This document shows, piece by piece, positions 1-9,878 of a DNA stretch of 34,578 nt. Source of the stretch: Paulinella micropora (Eukaryota; Cercozoa; Imbricatea; Euglyphida); contig BJOX01000297.1 of NCBI GenBank assembly GCA_009731375.1, forward strand, positions 526,170-560,747, in the 5' to 3' direction. The first letter of the stretch is position 1. Every line of letters begins with the position of its first letter. Both the position numbers and the translations under genes were made by a program. The notes beneath the pieces were generated by a model. The model had not been told where the DNA came from. It saw only the letters and a list, made by a program, of their open reading frames with translations, and did not search any database.

Positions 1-119
<119 letters not shown>

Positions 120-1827
120 GTGCTTCTCTGTCAATGGCTGATGTATTTCTGCACATGCGCCTCCATCGTCTCACCCGTGAGGGGAGTATGAAGAATTGAC
201 GATAGGCTCTAATGACACCGGTGTCAAGGAAGTTAGGTACGAGAAAAACTTTGGTAACTGTTCTGAATGTAAGGGACATTAGTGATGGTGAAAGCAAGAG
301 TTTGGAAGTCGCACCAGACAAAGGACGCCGTCAGAGCAAAACAAAAAAAAAGTAGAGGGGCAGTAGGTGTGCATGTACAAATGCCTTCTGAACAAGCTCG
401 TCCGCATCCATTTGAGGACTCTTATCAGTTCTATGACAGCGGGGAGCTCGAGGAGGATGTCAAAATTGTTGGAGATGATGCACGGGCACCACTCCCACAG
501 GAACCCAAGGCTAGCAGACCAAGCAAACGTACAGTGGACGAGAAGCTGGTGTATGCGAATGGACGGTTGCGCCGTGGCACTATTCTCGACCTGCTAGTTG
601 AACAAGCCTCTGCTCATAACATTCCACGTGAAGCCATGGAGGGCATCGTGGATATCATCAAGCTACTAGCTTTAGACGGTAGCGCCGATGAACCGATTCT
701 GCCGTCGTATGCTGCGTTTGATAAAGCGCTTGTGCGCGCGGGTCAGGAGGTAGTGGAAAAGTACCTGGTATGCTCGCAGGAATGTGACAGTGGTTGTAAT
801 ATTGCCGTACACGAAAGCCGCGCTCCCAAACTTCTGCACGGCCTGTGGCGAGGCAATGGATCTGCAAAGGGATGAAGTCAAGGAGTTCCTGTTGCGACAT
901 TTCAACGTTTCTAAATATTTGGATATCATCCTCAGTCATCCAGGTGTGTACTTAATGACATTGTGACTATGTCTGCCTGTGTCGTTTATCTCCCCTGAGT
1001 TAGATACCGTGGTGTACGTAGCATGTATGTGCTTGTTCCTTGTTAGACGTCGCCCCGTATGTTTCCAGCGGAGAAGAGAACAGAAAGGTGATTGTCCTCC
1101 CTCCTGATCATGATTGGTCCAAAAGTCCGTTGTGGCAAGACTATGTGGAGGATAGCGAGTGTATTGTACTGGGGTTGTTTTACGACGGGGTGCCAGCGTT
1201 CCGAGGCCTTAAATGGGGGTCACATACTACGCACGTGGTGACTCTGGAGATTCTCAACCTTTCTTTCCATCTCCGGGCGGACCCTGGGTTTGTGATTCTC
1301 AGCGACTTGATCCCAGGTCCTCGCAAACCCACAAACATCAAGCCCTGGCTCATTCCTTTGATTCGAGACCTACAAGCAGACAAATACAATGTTCTTTTTG
1401 CATCGGCAGATTACCCAGCGCATGTGGAACTGTTGCGACACAGTTTCTTAGGTTATTGCGGCTGCAGCAAGTGTGAGAAAACATCCGTGGCGGTAGGTGA
1501 TTTCTTCGACTGGGCAACCCTGCGCCACGAAGATCCGGCTAGAGCCAAAACAGGCGAGCTCGCCATCACGTATGGTGAGGAAGCGGAAGCAACTGGGGAG
1601 AAAAAACACTGCTTTCACGGAAAGCCCGTTCTGACAGAAATCCTGCAGGATAGCATAAGGCAGCATCCAGAGGATGCGCTGCACTTGATCGAAGGGTGTC
1701 TCAAAAAGCACGTTTTTCAGTGGTTGGCAGGCAAGAAAAAAGTTATAAAAAAACCCCGGGGACGATGGAAATTGGGATGGCTGGATGGAGCAACTGTCGA
1801 GTCTGACTATGAGCAAGCAAGCCAGGG

Positions 1828-1898
1828 AGGTTTTCTGTAGGAAAACAGGAAAACACAACCATTGGATCAAAGATGGAAGGGTTTCTGTAGGAAAACAG
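1828..1898 (+). repeat. Local 30-bp templated insertion creating a stop
   Basis: The 19-base string that ends the exon at 1898 (GTTTCTGTAGGAAAACAG) also occurs almost unchanged near 1829-1848. The diverged fragment at 13,489 lacks this extra piece of about 30 bases. In the upstream reading frame the inserted copy reads TTT CTG TAG and terminates the frame at 1840. The original exon end is read in another phase as GFCRKT before a strong donor at 1899. Copy 2 carries the same insertion at about 15,796-15,866. Confidence 0.65.
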
Positions 1899-1934
1899 GT
1901 AGGTCCGTGATATGTGATCCGGTTGTATATTAAA

Positions 1935-2128
1935 TTGATGATGGCATCATCTATTTGATGATGGCATCATCTATTTGATGATAGCATCATCTAATGTCAT
2001 CGTCTATTTGATGATGGCATCATCAAATAGATGATGGCATCATCAAATAGATGACGGCATCATCGAATGGATGATGCCACCATCTATTTGATGATGCCAT
2101 CATCTATTTGATGATCCTATCATCTATG
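1935..2128. repeat. Palindromic 20-bp minisatellite inside an intron, copy 1
   Basis: About nine tandem units of TTTGATGATGGCATCATCTA and variants occur here. Each unit contains the palindrome GATGATG-S-CATCATC. Units appear in both the ATTTGATG and the CATCAAAT sense. The array lies in the probable intron that runs from the donor at 1899 to an acceptor after the pyrimidine tract at 2216, or a second AG at 2232. Copy 2 equivalent: 15,903-16,096. Confidence 0.9.
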
Positions 2129-2978
2129 TTTCCAGGCTTTGCAAGCAAAGTGTTTTTATGTAGTACTTACTTACATTGAAAACTCAACAAACGCTTATAC
2201 TCCTTGCCTTCCTTAGTATGACAATGTGTTAGTACAGGGCGCTCTTGTACTGCTGCACCTTTTCGATCGGGAGGATCCATGTCCGGTGAAGATTGGCATG
2301 TTTTGTCATAATGCGGCGAATATATATTCGACGGGTTGATCGATGACACGGATTTCAAGGAATACCTTACTACTTTGTGTTGCATTTTCCGGTTGGCTGC
2401 TTCCAAAAAAGTCATGCAAGAATTGTCTGAAAAGCTGCGTAGGTTGGAACAAGATTTCAAAGGTTGCATTGCAAGATTGTGCCTCCTATGTGCCACCCGC
2501 TTCAACTCCACCGAATCAGGCATCTGCTGGAAAATGTAAGCGACGTCGGCCCCGTAGAATTGTACTGGTGCTTCCGCATGGAGAGAATTATTGGGCGGTT
2601 GGTCTCATCCATGAACAGGCGATCTGACGTTGAGGCTGTCATGGAGAACATTGTCATCAGAAGCAGGGTCGGGAGAATGAAACTGGGCACCGTAGTGGTT
2701 GCCCACGATGATTTGGAGAACTTGCAAACGCTCTCGGTTGATGGAGTTGCTTGCGAAATAATTAATGATGACGGTGCGGAAACTGAAACTTCAACTACCA
2801 CCAGAGAAGAATATTTGGTTGCGATCGCAAGCGATATATGGGAACGAAGGGAAAAAACAGGTACGCGCCTGAACGTAACTAAGTATCCCGAAGGAAGTCC
2901 ACTAACAAAGTCGCCATGGCGTAATTTACGGCGGCAGGAGCTGCAAGAAATCAGGTGAGTATCATGTATATTTATGTT

Positions 2979-3029
2979 TTGTCAATAGCGTTCTATACAT
3001 AAAAAATATAAATAGAACGCTATTGACAA
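2979..3029. repeat. Perfect 18-bp inverted repeat (hairpin) in the last intron, copy 1
   Basis: Arms at 2979-2996 and 3012-3029 are exact reverse complements around the core GTCAATAGCGTTCTAT, separated by a 15-base A/T-rich loop. It begins 24 bases after the donor GTGAGT at 2955. The same hairpin is intact in copy 2 at 16,947-16,997. It could be an RNA stem near the splice site or a remnant of a small foldback element. Confidence 0.93.
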
Positions 3030-3726
3030 TGTCGAAAATGACAAATATATGACTGCTTTATCAGTTAGATGTATATCCAATTGCGCATAGTCTACGATTT
3101 TGAATCATATAATTATTTTGCAAGTAACTCCTTGGCGAAGACTTAGCATCGTTTCATTGTACTTGTAAGTAAATTTAAGTATTCCATTGTGTTACTTGGG
3201 GTACATAGTTTGACATAAACCTTTACCTGTAGGGACTTGATCCCAGCAGACGTGGAGAGAGCACTAACAGACAAAGCGTTTCAGTTTAATAAATTCGTTC
3301 TGCACGGGCAACGTTTCACCTGCACACGCGGCTTGAGTGAGCGACGCGCGATGGACAGCTCCGTGAGTTTCGTGCTACTGCCAGACAAATCATGGAACAG
3401 GGTTGATTATGGTATTGAAGCTCAACACGAGCCATCTCAGTCAGGATCAGGCAAGCGTTTCCTCAGAGTAGTCAAGTACCGTCAACTTTCTCCAGCAGTC
3501 CTTGGAAAATCCCTTGCTGTTCTCAACGGGGACGAAGATTCTCTAGGTGAACCCAGACTGGTTTTGTTGGATCAAGTGCTTGGAGCCGTTACGGTTGTAC
3601 CAAAACCACTTGGAGCTACGGCAGAGCCTGACGGTTCAAAGCTTGTTGCTGTACCCAAACTACAATTCTGAGTTCGCTTACCAACTTGATGCCATGAATG
3701 ACAGTTATAATTCAATTTTGTAATTT

Positions 3727-3732
3727 AATAAA
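3727..3732 (+). terminator. AATAAA polyadenylation signal, Tnp2 gene copy 1
   Basis: A canonical AATAAA lies 56 bases after the stop codon that ends at 3671, followed by a T/G-rich stretch. The same motif is at 17,695-17,700 in copy 2. Confidence 0.7.
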
Positions 3733-3884
3733 ACATTGTTTGTCATTATAGATTTAATATATTAAGCACTTGCTTGCCGGGTAATCAAGTTTTAGTTCCT
3801 TCATGAGGTATTTAAAGCAGAATGTCGGTACTGCAACTAAACTGCCAACTTGATCTATGGAGGACGCAGTCTTAAGTAACATAC

Positions 3885-5390
3885 TTATGTGATTCCATCA
3901 GCTATAGCTGATGCAATCATATAGCTGATGCAATCAATGTAAGTAATTCAAGTACGAAATAAAAACACTGCTGGCAAAGCGGCCTGGAAATATAGGTGAT
4001 TCTAAGGATCATGAAATAGAGATGACATCATTAAATAGATGATGTCATCATCTATTGGATGATGGCATCATCTATTTGATGATGTCATCATCTATTTGAT
4101 GATGTCATCCTCTATTTGATGATGCCGTCGTCAAAGAGATGATGACATCATCAAATAGATGATGGCATCATGTATTTGATGATGGCATCATCTATTTGAT
4201 GATGGCATCATCTATTGATGACGCGATCGTAAATAACATACTTATGTGATTCCATCAGCTATAGCTGATGCAATCATATATTGATGATGCCATCATCTAT
4301 TGACGATGGCATCATCTATTTGGTGATGCCATCGTAAATAACATACTTATGTGATTCCATCAGCTATAGCTGATGCAATCATATATTGATGATGGCATCA
4401 TCTATTGATGATGACATCATGTATTTGATGATGGCATCATCTATTTGATGATGGCATCCTCTATTGATGACGCGATCGTAAATAACATACTTATGTGAAG
4501 CTGATGCAATCATATATTGATGATGGCATCATCTATTGATGATGGCATCATCTATTTGATGATGCCATCGTAAATAACATACTTATGTGATTCCGTCAGC
4601 TATAGTTGATGCAATCATCGTATTGATGACGGCATCATCTATTGATGATGGCATCATGTATTTGATGATGGCATCATCTATTTGATGATGGCATCATCTA
4701 TTGATGACGCGATCGTAAATAACATACTTATGTGATTCCGTCGGCTATAGCTGATGAAATCATCACATTGATGATGGCATCATCTATTGATGATGGCATC
4801 ATCCATTGATGATGGCATCATCTATTGATGATGGGATCATCTATTGATGATGCGATCGTAAATTACCAGTTTGACGATGGAATCAGCTATATGCGACGCC
4901 GTCATCAATTTGATGGCGGCATCATCTATAGACGACGCGATGATGAGGACACCACCACTTAGTAAAATACCATCTGTGTGACTGTAGCTGATGCTATCAT
5001 CTATTGATGATGTCATCATATATTTGATGATGCCACGTAAATGATTGCATCGTCAATAGATGATGGCATCGTCTATAGATAATGGCATCGTCAATTTGAT
5101 GATGCGATCATATATTTGAAGATGGCATCATCTATACAAGTGCGTGTCGTAAAATACCATCTTGTGTGATTGCAGCAGCTATAGCTGATGCTATCACTAA
5201 TATGATGCCATCATATATTTGATGATGCCACGTAGATGATGGCATCATCTATAGACTGGACTTGGTAAGAAATGATGCTGCTCACGTAGATGATGGCATC
5301 GCAAATGTGATTCCATCATCAAATAGCTGATACTTAGCGCAAATTTGATGATCGCATTATCAAATTTGCGATGAAATCACTAATATGATG
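3885..5390. repeat. 3' palindromic minisatellite with higher-order units, copy 1
   Basis: Two building blocks alternate here. One is the GATGATGGCATCATC palindrome in tandem 18-20 base units, in both senses. The other is a spacer beginning ATCGTAAATAACATACTTATGTGA, usually followed by the perfect 16-base palindrome ATCAGCTATAGCTGAT (first at 3897-3912). Spacers recur near 4225, 4328, 4473, 4565 and 4710, so higher-order periods are about 92, 103 and 145 bases. The array decays to degenerate units after about 4,850. No gene is visible in it; open frames such as 4837-5019 on the minus strand are by-products of the repeat. Confidence 0.93.
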
Positions 5391-5408
5391 CGTTTTGTCC
5401 CCATAGTG

Positions 5409-5524
5409 GGGTAAGGGTAAGAGTACGTTAAAGGGCAGGGAAGGTAAAGTGCTTTGGAGCTGTGCTCACGATGGTGGTTGTGAAAGGGAAGTCTGTTGTT
5501 TTGGAACTGGTTTTGGTTTTGCTG
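5409..5524. repeat. Dispersed repeat segment flanking the Harbinger element
   Basis: This G-rich stretch starting GGGTAAGGGTAAGAGTACG matches 29,378-29,491 with a few substitutions and a small deletion. It lies in the target DNA left of the PIF/Harbinger insertion. The rest of 5391-5679 shows no gene. Confidence 0.85.
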
Positions 5525-5682
5525 GAACGGATGTGGTTGGGTCAGAGTGGAAGGGTAAGTAACACGGCCAGCGAGAGAAAACAACAAATTGATATGGGTC
5601 AAATAGGAAATTGACAGAGTAAAAAGGAAATTGCCCGGTGCACGGGGAAATACTGGAAAGGACTGGAAAAAAGCAGAACTAA

Positions 5683-5740
5683 GGCCCGTTCTACACGGGT
5701 TCTATTTCGGGCTAAATTAGCCCAAACTGGGCTAATCGAG
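5683..5740 (+). repeat. Left terminal inverted repeat, Harbinger copy 1
   Basis: The TIR contains nested small palindromes: CCCGT-TCTAC-ACGGG at its outer edge, then GGGCTAAATTAGCCC, then another GGGCTAAT. Roughly the outer 20 bases match the other end closely. The inner GGGCTAA/TTAGCCC module is also conserved at both ends. The copy 2 equivalent starts at 20,017. Confidence 0.88.
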
Positions 5741-5884
5741 CCGTTACGCACCAGATAGTGGTGCCGGCCCGGGGGCTAATCGTCTTCGACCTGGTGCTGC
5801 CATCTGTCACATCAAACCTAACAAGCTCTCTGCCTCTGTACTTTTGCTCACAATGCTATGTACAAGTCTTGGGGACACTATACA

Positions 5885-5892
5885 TATAAAAA
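5885..5892 (+). promoter_or_regulatory. Possible TATA box for the Harbinger transposase
   Basis: TATAAAAA-type sequence lies about 200 bases inside the left TIR and about 590 bases upstream of the transposase ATG. A pyrimidine-rich run (CTTT repeats, about 6140-6430) ends in a good acceptor (TCTTTTCTAGCTGTCTCAG, ending at about 6445). This suggests a 5'-UTR intron between this promoter and the coding exon. It is a motif match only. Confidence 0.3.
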
Positions 5893-6139
5893 GAAAAATA
5901 CTTTTGCATTGCATCGCTTCGTATTGCTGCTACAAAAGACACCCCCTCAAAACTCCTTTGTTTTTCTTGTTGCTAGCACTTCGAAGGATAGAAATGCTAG
6001 CCTGAGCCTGTAATGATCTACAAACATCATCTACCATCAGATGCTTCTATTCTGCTGTTCTCTTCCACTGAGCACATACAACTGTGGGATGGCGATGACT
6101 TGGGTGAACTCCTACTCCTCACGTCCTTGGCGAAGGTGT

Positions 6140-6430
6140 TTACATTGCTCCTTTTGCTTCTTCTTTCTTTCCTTCTTTCTTAATTCTTCACTGTTTCTTT
6201 CTTCTTTCTTCTTTCTTTCTTCTTTCTTTCTTCTTTTTCTTCTTTTTTCTTTGTCTCTTTTTATCATTTTTCTTTCGTCTCGCTTCTTTCTCTTTAATTT
6301 CCTTTCATTTACACATCGGTGATCGTTTTTCTTGCCTTTTTTCCAGCTTCTTTATTACTCTTAAGCTTTCTGTGTGACTTCTTGCTTGCTTGCTTTCTTT
6401 TCTTTTCTTTTCTTTTCTTTTCTTCGCTTT
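6140..6430 (+). repeat. CTTT/TTC-rich pyrimidine tract upstream of the transposase
   Basis: A C/T-rich low-complexity stretch on the + strand includes CTTTT repeats at about 6390-6425. It probably acts as the polypyrimidine part of a 5'-UTR intron. The open frame 6041-6322 is a low-complexity artefact. Small length differences from copy 2 (about 3 bases) occur here. Confidence 0.7.
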
Positions 6431-6480
6431 TCTAGCTGTCTCAGAAGAAGGCTTTCACTCCTGGAAGTAAAAGACACCGC

Positions 6481-7663
6481 ATGGATTGGGAGACTCGCGT
6501 AGCTTCCTTGTCAGATCGCAGGTTTAAGCGGAGATACAGAGTGACAAAAGAGCAATTTGATACTCTTCTGTCTCGGCTCCGACCAGAGCTAGAGGTGGCG
6601 TGTGCTAAAGCTCACTGTTATGCGAGTGTGGCACCTGAGTTACAACTATCTATGAACTTGCGTTTCCTTGCGGGGGGGAGTTACTTGGATATTGCTGACT
6701 TACACGGAGTTGGAGAAAGTACTTTTTATAAATGTTTATGGCGCGTTATTTTGTTGTTGAATCGTGACAGTCTGCTGGGTGAATCTAGATGAAAGTGAGT
6801 TTGAAAGTCTGGCCGCTGGGTGGCAGTCTTTATCTTCTGTGCCTCACATTTTCGATGGTTGCCTTCTCGCTATCGATGGCATTATTTTCAAGATCCCTTG
6901 TCCTCAGCCTCATGAAGTTCCCAATCCTATAAATATTTCTGCAGGTAAGATTCTTTGCATGCCTCATGTAGTTTCTAATAATAACAAGGATAAAATATTT
7001 ATGCAGGAAATGCTACTTCGGCATCAATGCACAGCTAGCCGGACCTGATCTCCGATTTCGTTGGGCTGACGTGAGATGCGCGGGTTCGACGCATGATCAG
7101 CTTGCGTATACAGTCAGCGGTCTTGACGACATGTTAAAGAGACTTCCTCTCAAACATTACCTCGTTGGTGACAATGGATACATTCCTCATGAATATTTGC
7201 TGGTCCCTTACAAAGGCAAATTCATCCGCAGAATCGATCCTTACAAAGACTCTTTTAATTTCCATTTATCTCAGCTTCGCATACATGTGGAGCGAGCGTT
7301 TGGAATGCTTACTGCTCGATGGGGTATTTTGTGGAAGCCGATCACTACATCTTTCGCTGGCACACTTGCAATTCTTACTTCTTGCTTTCGTTTGCATAAT
7401 GTTTGTATAGAGTCTTCTCACAGAATTGAAATAGTTCACAGCTTGGACATATACAGGTGGCTGATGAGTATGGAAGACTTATTGATGACTTTGAGGTTCA
7501 GGATCTCCTCACCGCAAATCCTGCCAGCTCAGCTCGTAATCTATTATGTCTCAGACGTGAAGCTATGGTAGCACAATTGCGCGTAGAGGAGATCCTGCGG
7601 CCGAACACAACTTCGGAGAACAGGAACAAACGTCGCCGACTCAATTTAGATGATGAAAACTAA
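6481..7663 (+). pseudogene. PIF/Harbinger DDE transposase, copy 1 (frameshifted)
   Basis: Same gene as the intact copy at 20,818-22,011. It has the N-terminal helix-turn-helix region (LRFLAGGSYLDIADLHGVGES), the first catalytic Asp in LLAIDGI, the second in LVGDNGY and the Glu in HVERAFGML. An 11-base deletion after GGTGAATCTA near 6788 shifts the frame, so the first reading frame stops at 6792 (GESR-stop). The acceptor used in copy 2 (GAAAG|GCTAC) is changed to GAAATGCTAC at about 7010, removing its AG. Otherwise it is nearly identical to copy 2, and it keeps the family-typical GSTHD where copy 2 has GLTHD. The losses look recent because the remaining codons are preserved. Confidence 0.9.
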
Positions 7664-7688
7664 TAATAATTTTGTAGTATTAATATAC

Positions 7689-7694
7689 AATAAA
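7689..7694 (+). terminator. AATAAA polyadenylation signal, Harbinger transposase copy 1
   Basis: AATAAA follows the TAA stop that ends at 7663 by 25 bases. The copy 2 equivalent is 22,037-22,042. Confidence 0.7.
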
Positions 7695-7699
7695 ACATT

Positions 7700-9007
7700 A
7701 TTTCTGCTAAACAGTTGAAAATATTCATTACTCCGCCGCTCTATTCTTGAAGCTTCATCGTGATCATGAGTCTTATTAATATTTTACGCAAACACTAGTT
7801 TAGTAAAATACTTACCACCCGGTAGAATCTGAATGTGAAGTGGAAGAGATATAATAAAAATGATTTTAATATTAAACGAGATCCAACTGCGGCTGCTGCT
7901 GCTGCTGCGGCTGAGAGTCACTCGCGGCAGAAGTCTCACTCCCGCTGCTCGCGGCTGCTTCTGCTGCTACTGCGGCTGCTGCGGTCAATGTTATTTTAAA
8001 AAAATTTGTAGCTGGTACGTATTTCAAAAATAAGAGGACCCACACTTGTGGGTGGCGGTCCTGTGTCACCGCCCACCACAAAAGTTTTTATTATAGATTC
8101 TGATAGAGCTTGGCTTGAAAAGTCGATTGCCACTTTCCCCGATCAAAACGGACCAACCAATTTTGCAGGGGAAAGCCGCAAAGTTTGGCTGTTAAAAAAA
8201 CACAGAATCCTGCCACCACAAAAATCATTAGTTTCCTGCCACCTGGCTCCACCAGGTGTGATACAGTTGAAAAATACAACACATAGTGACATTTCTGCAT
8301 TAGCTTTTTTGTTCGAATCACTCTGTATTTCAACCATATCAACTGGTGGCATCAGTGAGTAGAAAAATAGAGAAACAACTCGGAAAGTTGTGGTTGTGGA
8401 AAGGTTGTGATTGTGGATAGTAAATGTAGTTTTTGGTCCGGACCGGCCGAGAGACTTATGCTAATATGCACCATCCGCGTGGGACAAATAGCAAAAGGGT
8501 TGTTTCAGGACTATCGTAGAATTTTAGTAATTACATGAATATATATACATATATATATGTATATATATAACTAGTTATTTTTCATATTAGCATTCGCCGA
8601 CGTCGACTGTTATTAATAATTGTTGATTTCATACTGATAATTTTTATTTCTCAAATATTATTATTAATATATAATGAAATTAGTTCAAGGCTGAAGATAT
8701 TATTTAATAACTTATGATCTACATCAACATCATTATTAATATCGCATAAGTACTGCAAGTAAGCTATCCTACGTCTCCAGTGGAGTTCGGCAATATAGCA
8801 ATTTTGCAACACTGTAACTAAATTACTACCCCCTTACTATGTAATTCACACTGTAACTATTCAAGTTCGCACGAATAATGACCACTACGCAATATCAAGA
8901 TTCATATATGTATATGTAAACGTCAATACAATACTATATGTTAAACACAGGGTCATGAGCACAACCAATCAAAATCGTCATGACTTAGATGCTTCTTACA
9001 TACAAAC
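7700..9007. other. Internal non-coding part of the Harbinger element, copy 1
   Basis: This lies between the convergent + and - genes. A GC-rich CTG/CGG-type patch at 7876-7995 can encode, on the minus strand, an Ala/Ser/Gln-rich C-terminus ending PQLDLV-stop at 7872. It has a possible acceptor just before it but no recognised domain, so I treat it as an uncertain exon. A short hairpin CACCTGG-CTCCA-CCAGGTG is at 8240-8258, and an A/T palindromic run (TATATATACATATATATATG) is near 8543-8570. The remainder is A/T-rich with no gene visible. Confidence 0.6.
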
Positions 9008-9862
9008 TTAACCTTCACTTTCTTTTTCTTGTTCTTGTTCTTCTTCTTTTTCCACTTCTGCTTTGGAATTTGAAACCTGATCAGCATCACTGTCAGATTC
9101 CGGCAACGATCTAACTCTTTTCTGTGCCCTCGAACTGGGCTCCACAGTAATTTTTTTCTTTTTCTTTTTCTTCTCTTTCTTGATGTCTTCAAAAGCCTCA
9201 TCCATTTCTAGTTCCCAATATTCCTTCTGTTTTAGTAAGCGTCGCCTTTTTGTTGGGTCCTATTCGTTTGATAGCATATTGTCGATGCTAATGAGATTTT
9301 TTTGTGCAGTTGAGTAATTATCCTGCAACGCTTGGCCATCCATCTTCACGGAATGTTTTACCAGAAGATCATGGATGAGGATGTCGGTATTCTTGCCTTT
9401 ACTGCTCTTCTGGTTGGATGGAAGAGCAGTCGGACCTGCGGCTGATGGATTTATGAGCTGATCGTAGACTTCCGGCACGACTGTTAACAGGCTTTGGGAG
9501 AAAGTGTCTCTGAGATTATGCACCCACCAATACAAGTAGCAGATTTGTTGTTCTGCGCGACGTGGTGATATGCAACGTAAAAACTGCGAGATATCTGGTT
9601 GTTCCTGTCCGCTCTCCTGATATTTACCCTGGGAACCGGAGTTTGCGCTGATTAGAATGTTCAGCATCTGTCGCAGTTTCACAAATTTCTCTTTGATTTT
9701 CGCGATTGGAAAACCACGAGGCGGGATAGTTGACATGTCCGATGGGTTGAGCTCAGTCAATTTCATTGCAAGCAGTGACTCTGTGGGGAGAACTCTTATG
9801 TCCTCTGGGGACTCTCCCGCTTGTATTCTGTCTGTGTCTTCTTCTGGAACAATAATCTGAGG
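9008..9862 (-). CDS. Unrecognised Harbinger accessory gene, last exon with in-frame TAG, copy 1
   Basis: A reading frame runs on the minus strand from a good acceptor (GTAGTTTCAG|CCT) at 9862 to TAG at 9260-9262, about 200 codons. It includes DMSTIPPRGFPIAKIKEKF and EQQICYLYWWVHNLRDTFS. It then continues in the same frame for another 83 codons to TAG at 9008-9010. The downstream part starts DPTKRRRLLKQKEYWELEMD, contains a KEKKKKKKK run and ends Glu-rich, so it looks like a basic nuclear-localisation and acidic tail rather than random sequence. Both copies share the internal TAG. PIF/Harbinger elements usually carry a second, Myb/SANT-like protein that helps the transposase. I do not recognise that domain here, so the function is unknown. 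Confidence 0.6.
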
Positions 9863-9878
9863 CTGAAACTACATACAT

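Larger units (their letters stand above)
219..3671 (+). pseudogene. Tnp2-type (CACTA/EnSpm-like) transposase, copy 1, broken
   Basis: This resembles the Tnp2 transposase family of CACTA/EnSpm elements (cut-and-paste DNA transposition in the nucleus). Recognisable parts are a Cys pair followed by PNFCTACGEA near 778-850, DGVPAFRGLKWG, LIPGPRKPTN, HSFLGYCGCSKC and DALHLIEG in 1047-1840, and YWCFRMERIIGRL near 2560. A C-terminal domain with LDQVLGAVTVVPKPLG ends at 3671. Inferred exons are ~285-943, 1047-1898, 2233-2954 and 3233-3671. Introns 944-1046 and 2955-3232 have good GT-AG ends and join the frames exactly (GAC and AGG split codons). Disruptions are a frame change near 775-785, an in-frame TAG at 1838-1840, a frame change near 2455-2465 and a TAA at 2309-2311. 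Only the TAA is private to this copy, where copy 2 has CAA. The 5' end is cut at 219, so the start codon is missing. Confidence 0.8.

Noticed and set aside
3885-5390. Regular 20-base repeats reminiscent of a CRISPR array
   Set aside because: The units are contiguous palindromic minisatellite units with recurring, not unique, spacers; there are no cas genes and the context is a eukaryotic transposon.
5170-5400. CACTAATATGATG at about 5187 and 5384 as possible CACTA-type termini
   Set aside because: They are part of the minisatellite (ATCACTAATATGATG), no inverted partner was found on the 5' side, and no target duplication could be paired.
7872-8081. Ala/Ser/Gln-rich minus-strand frame in the Harbinger element
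   Set aside because: GC-rich trinucleotide composition explains the open frame. A possible acceptor is present, but no evidence links it to the accessory gene, so it is not listed as a CDS.
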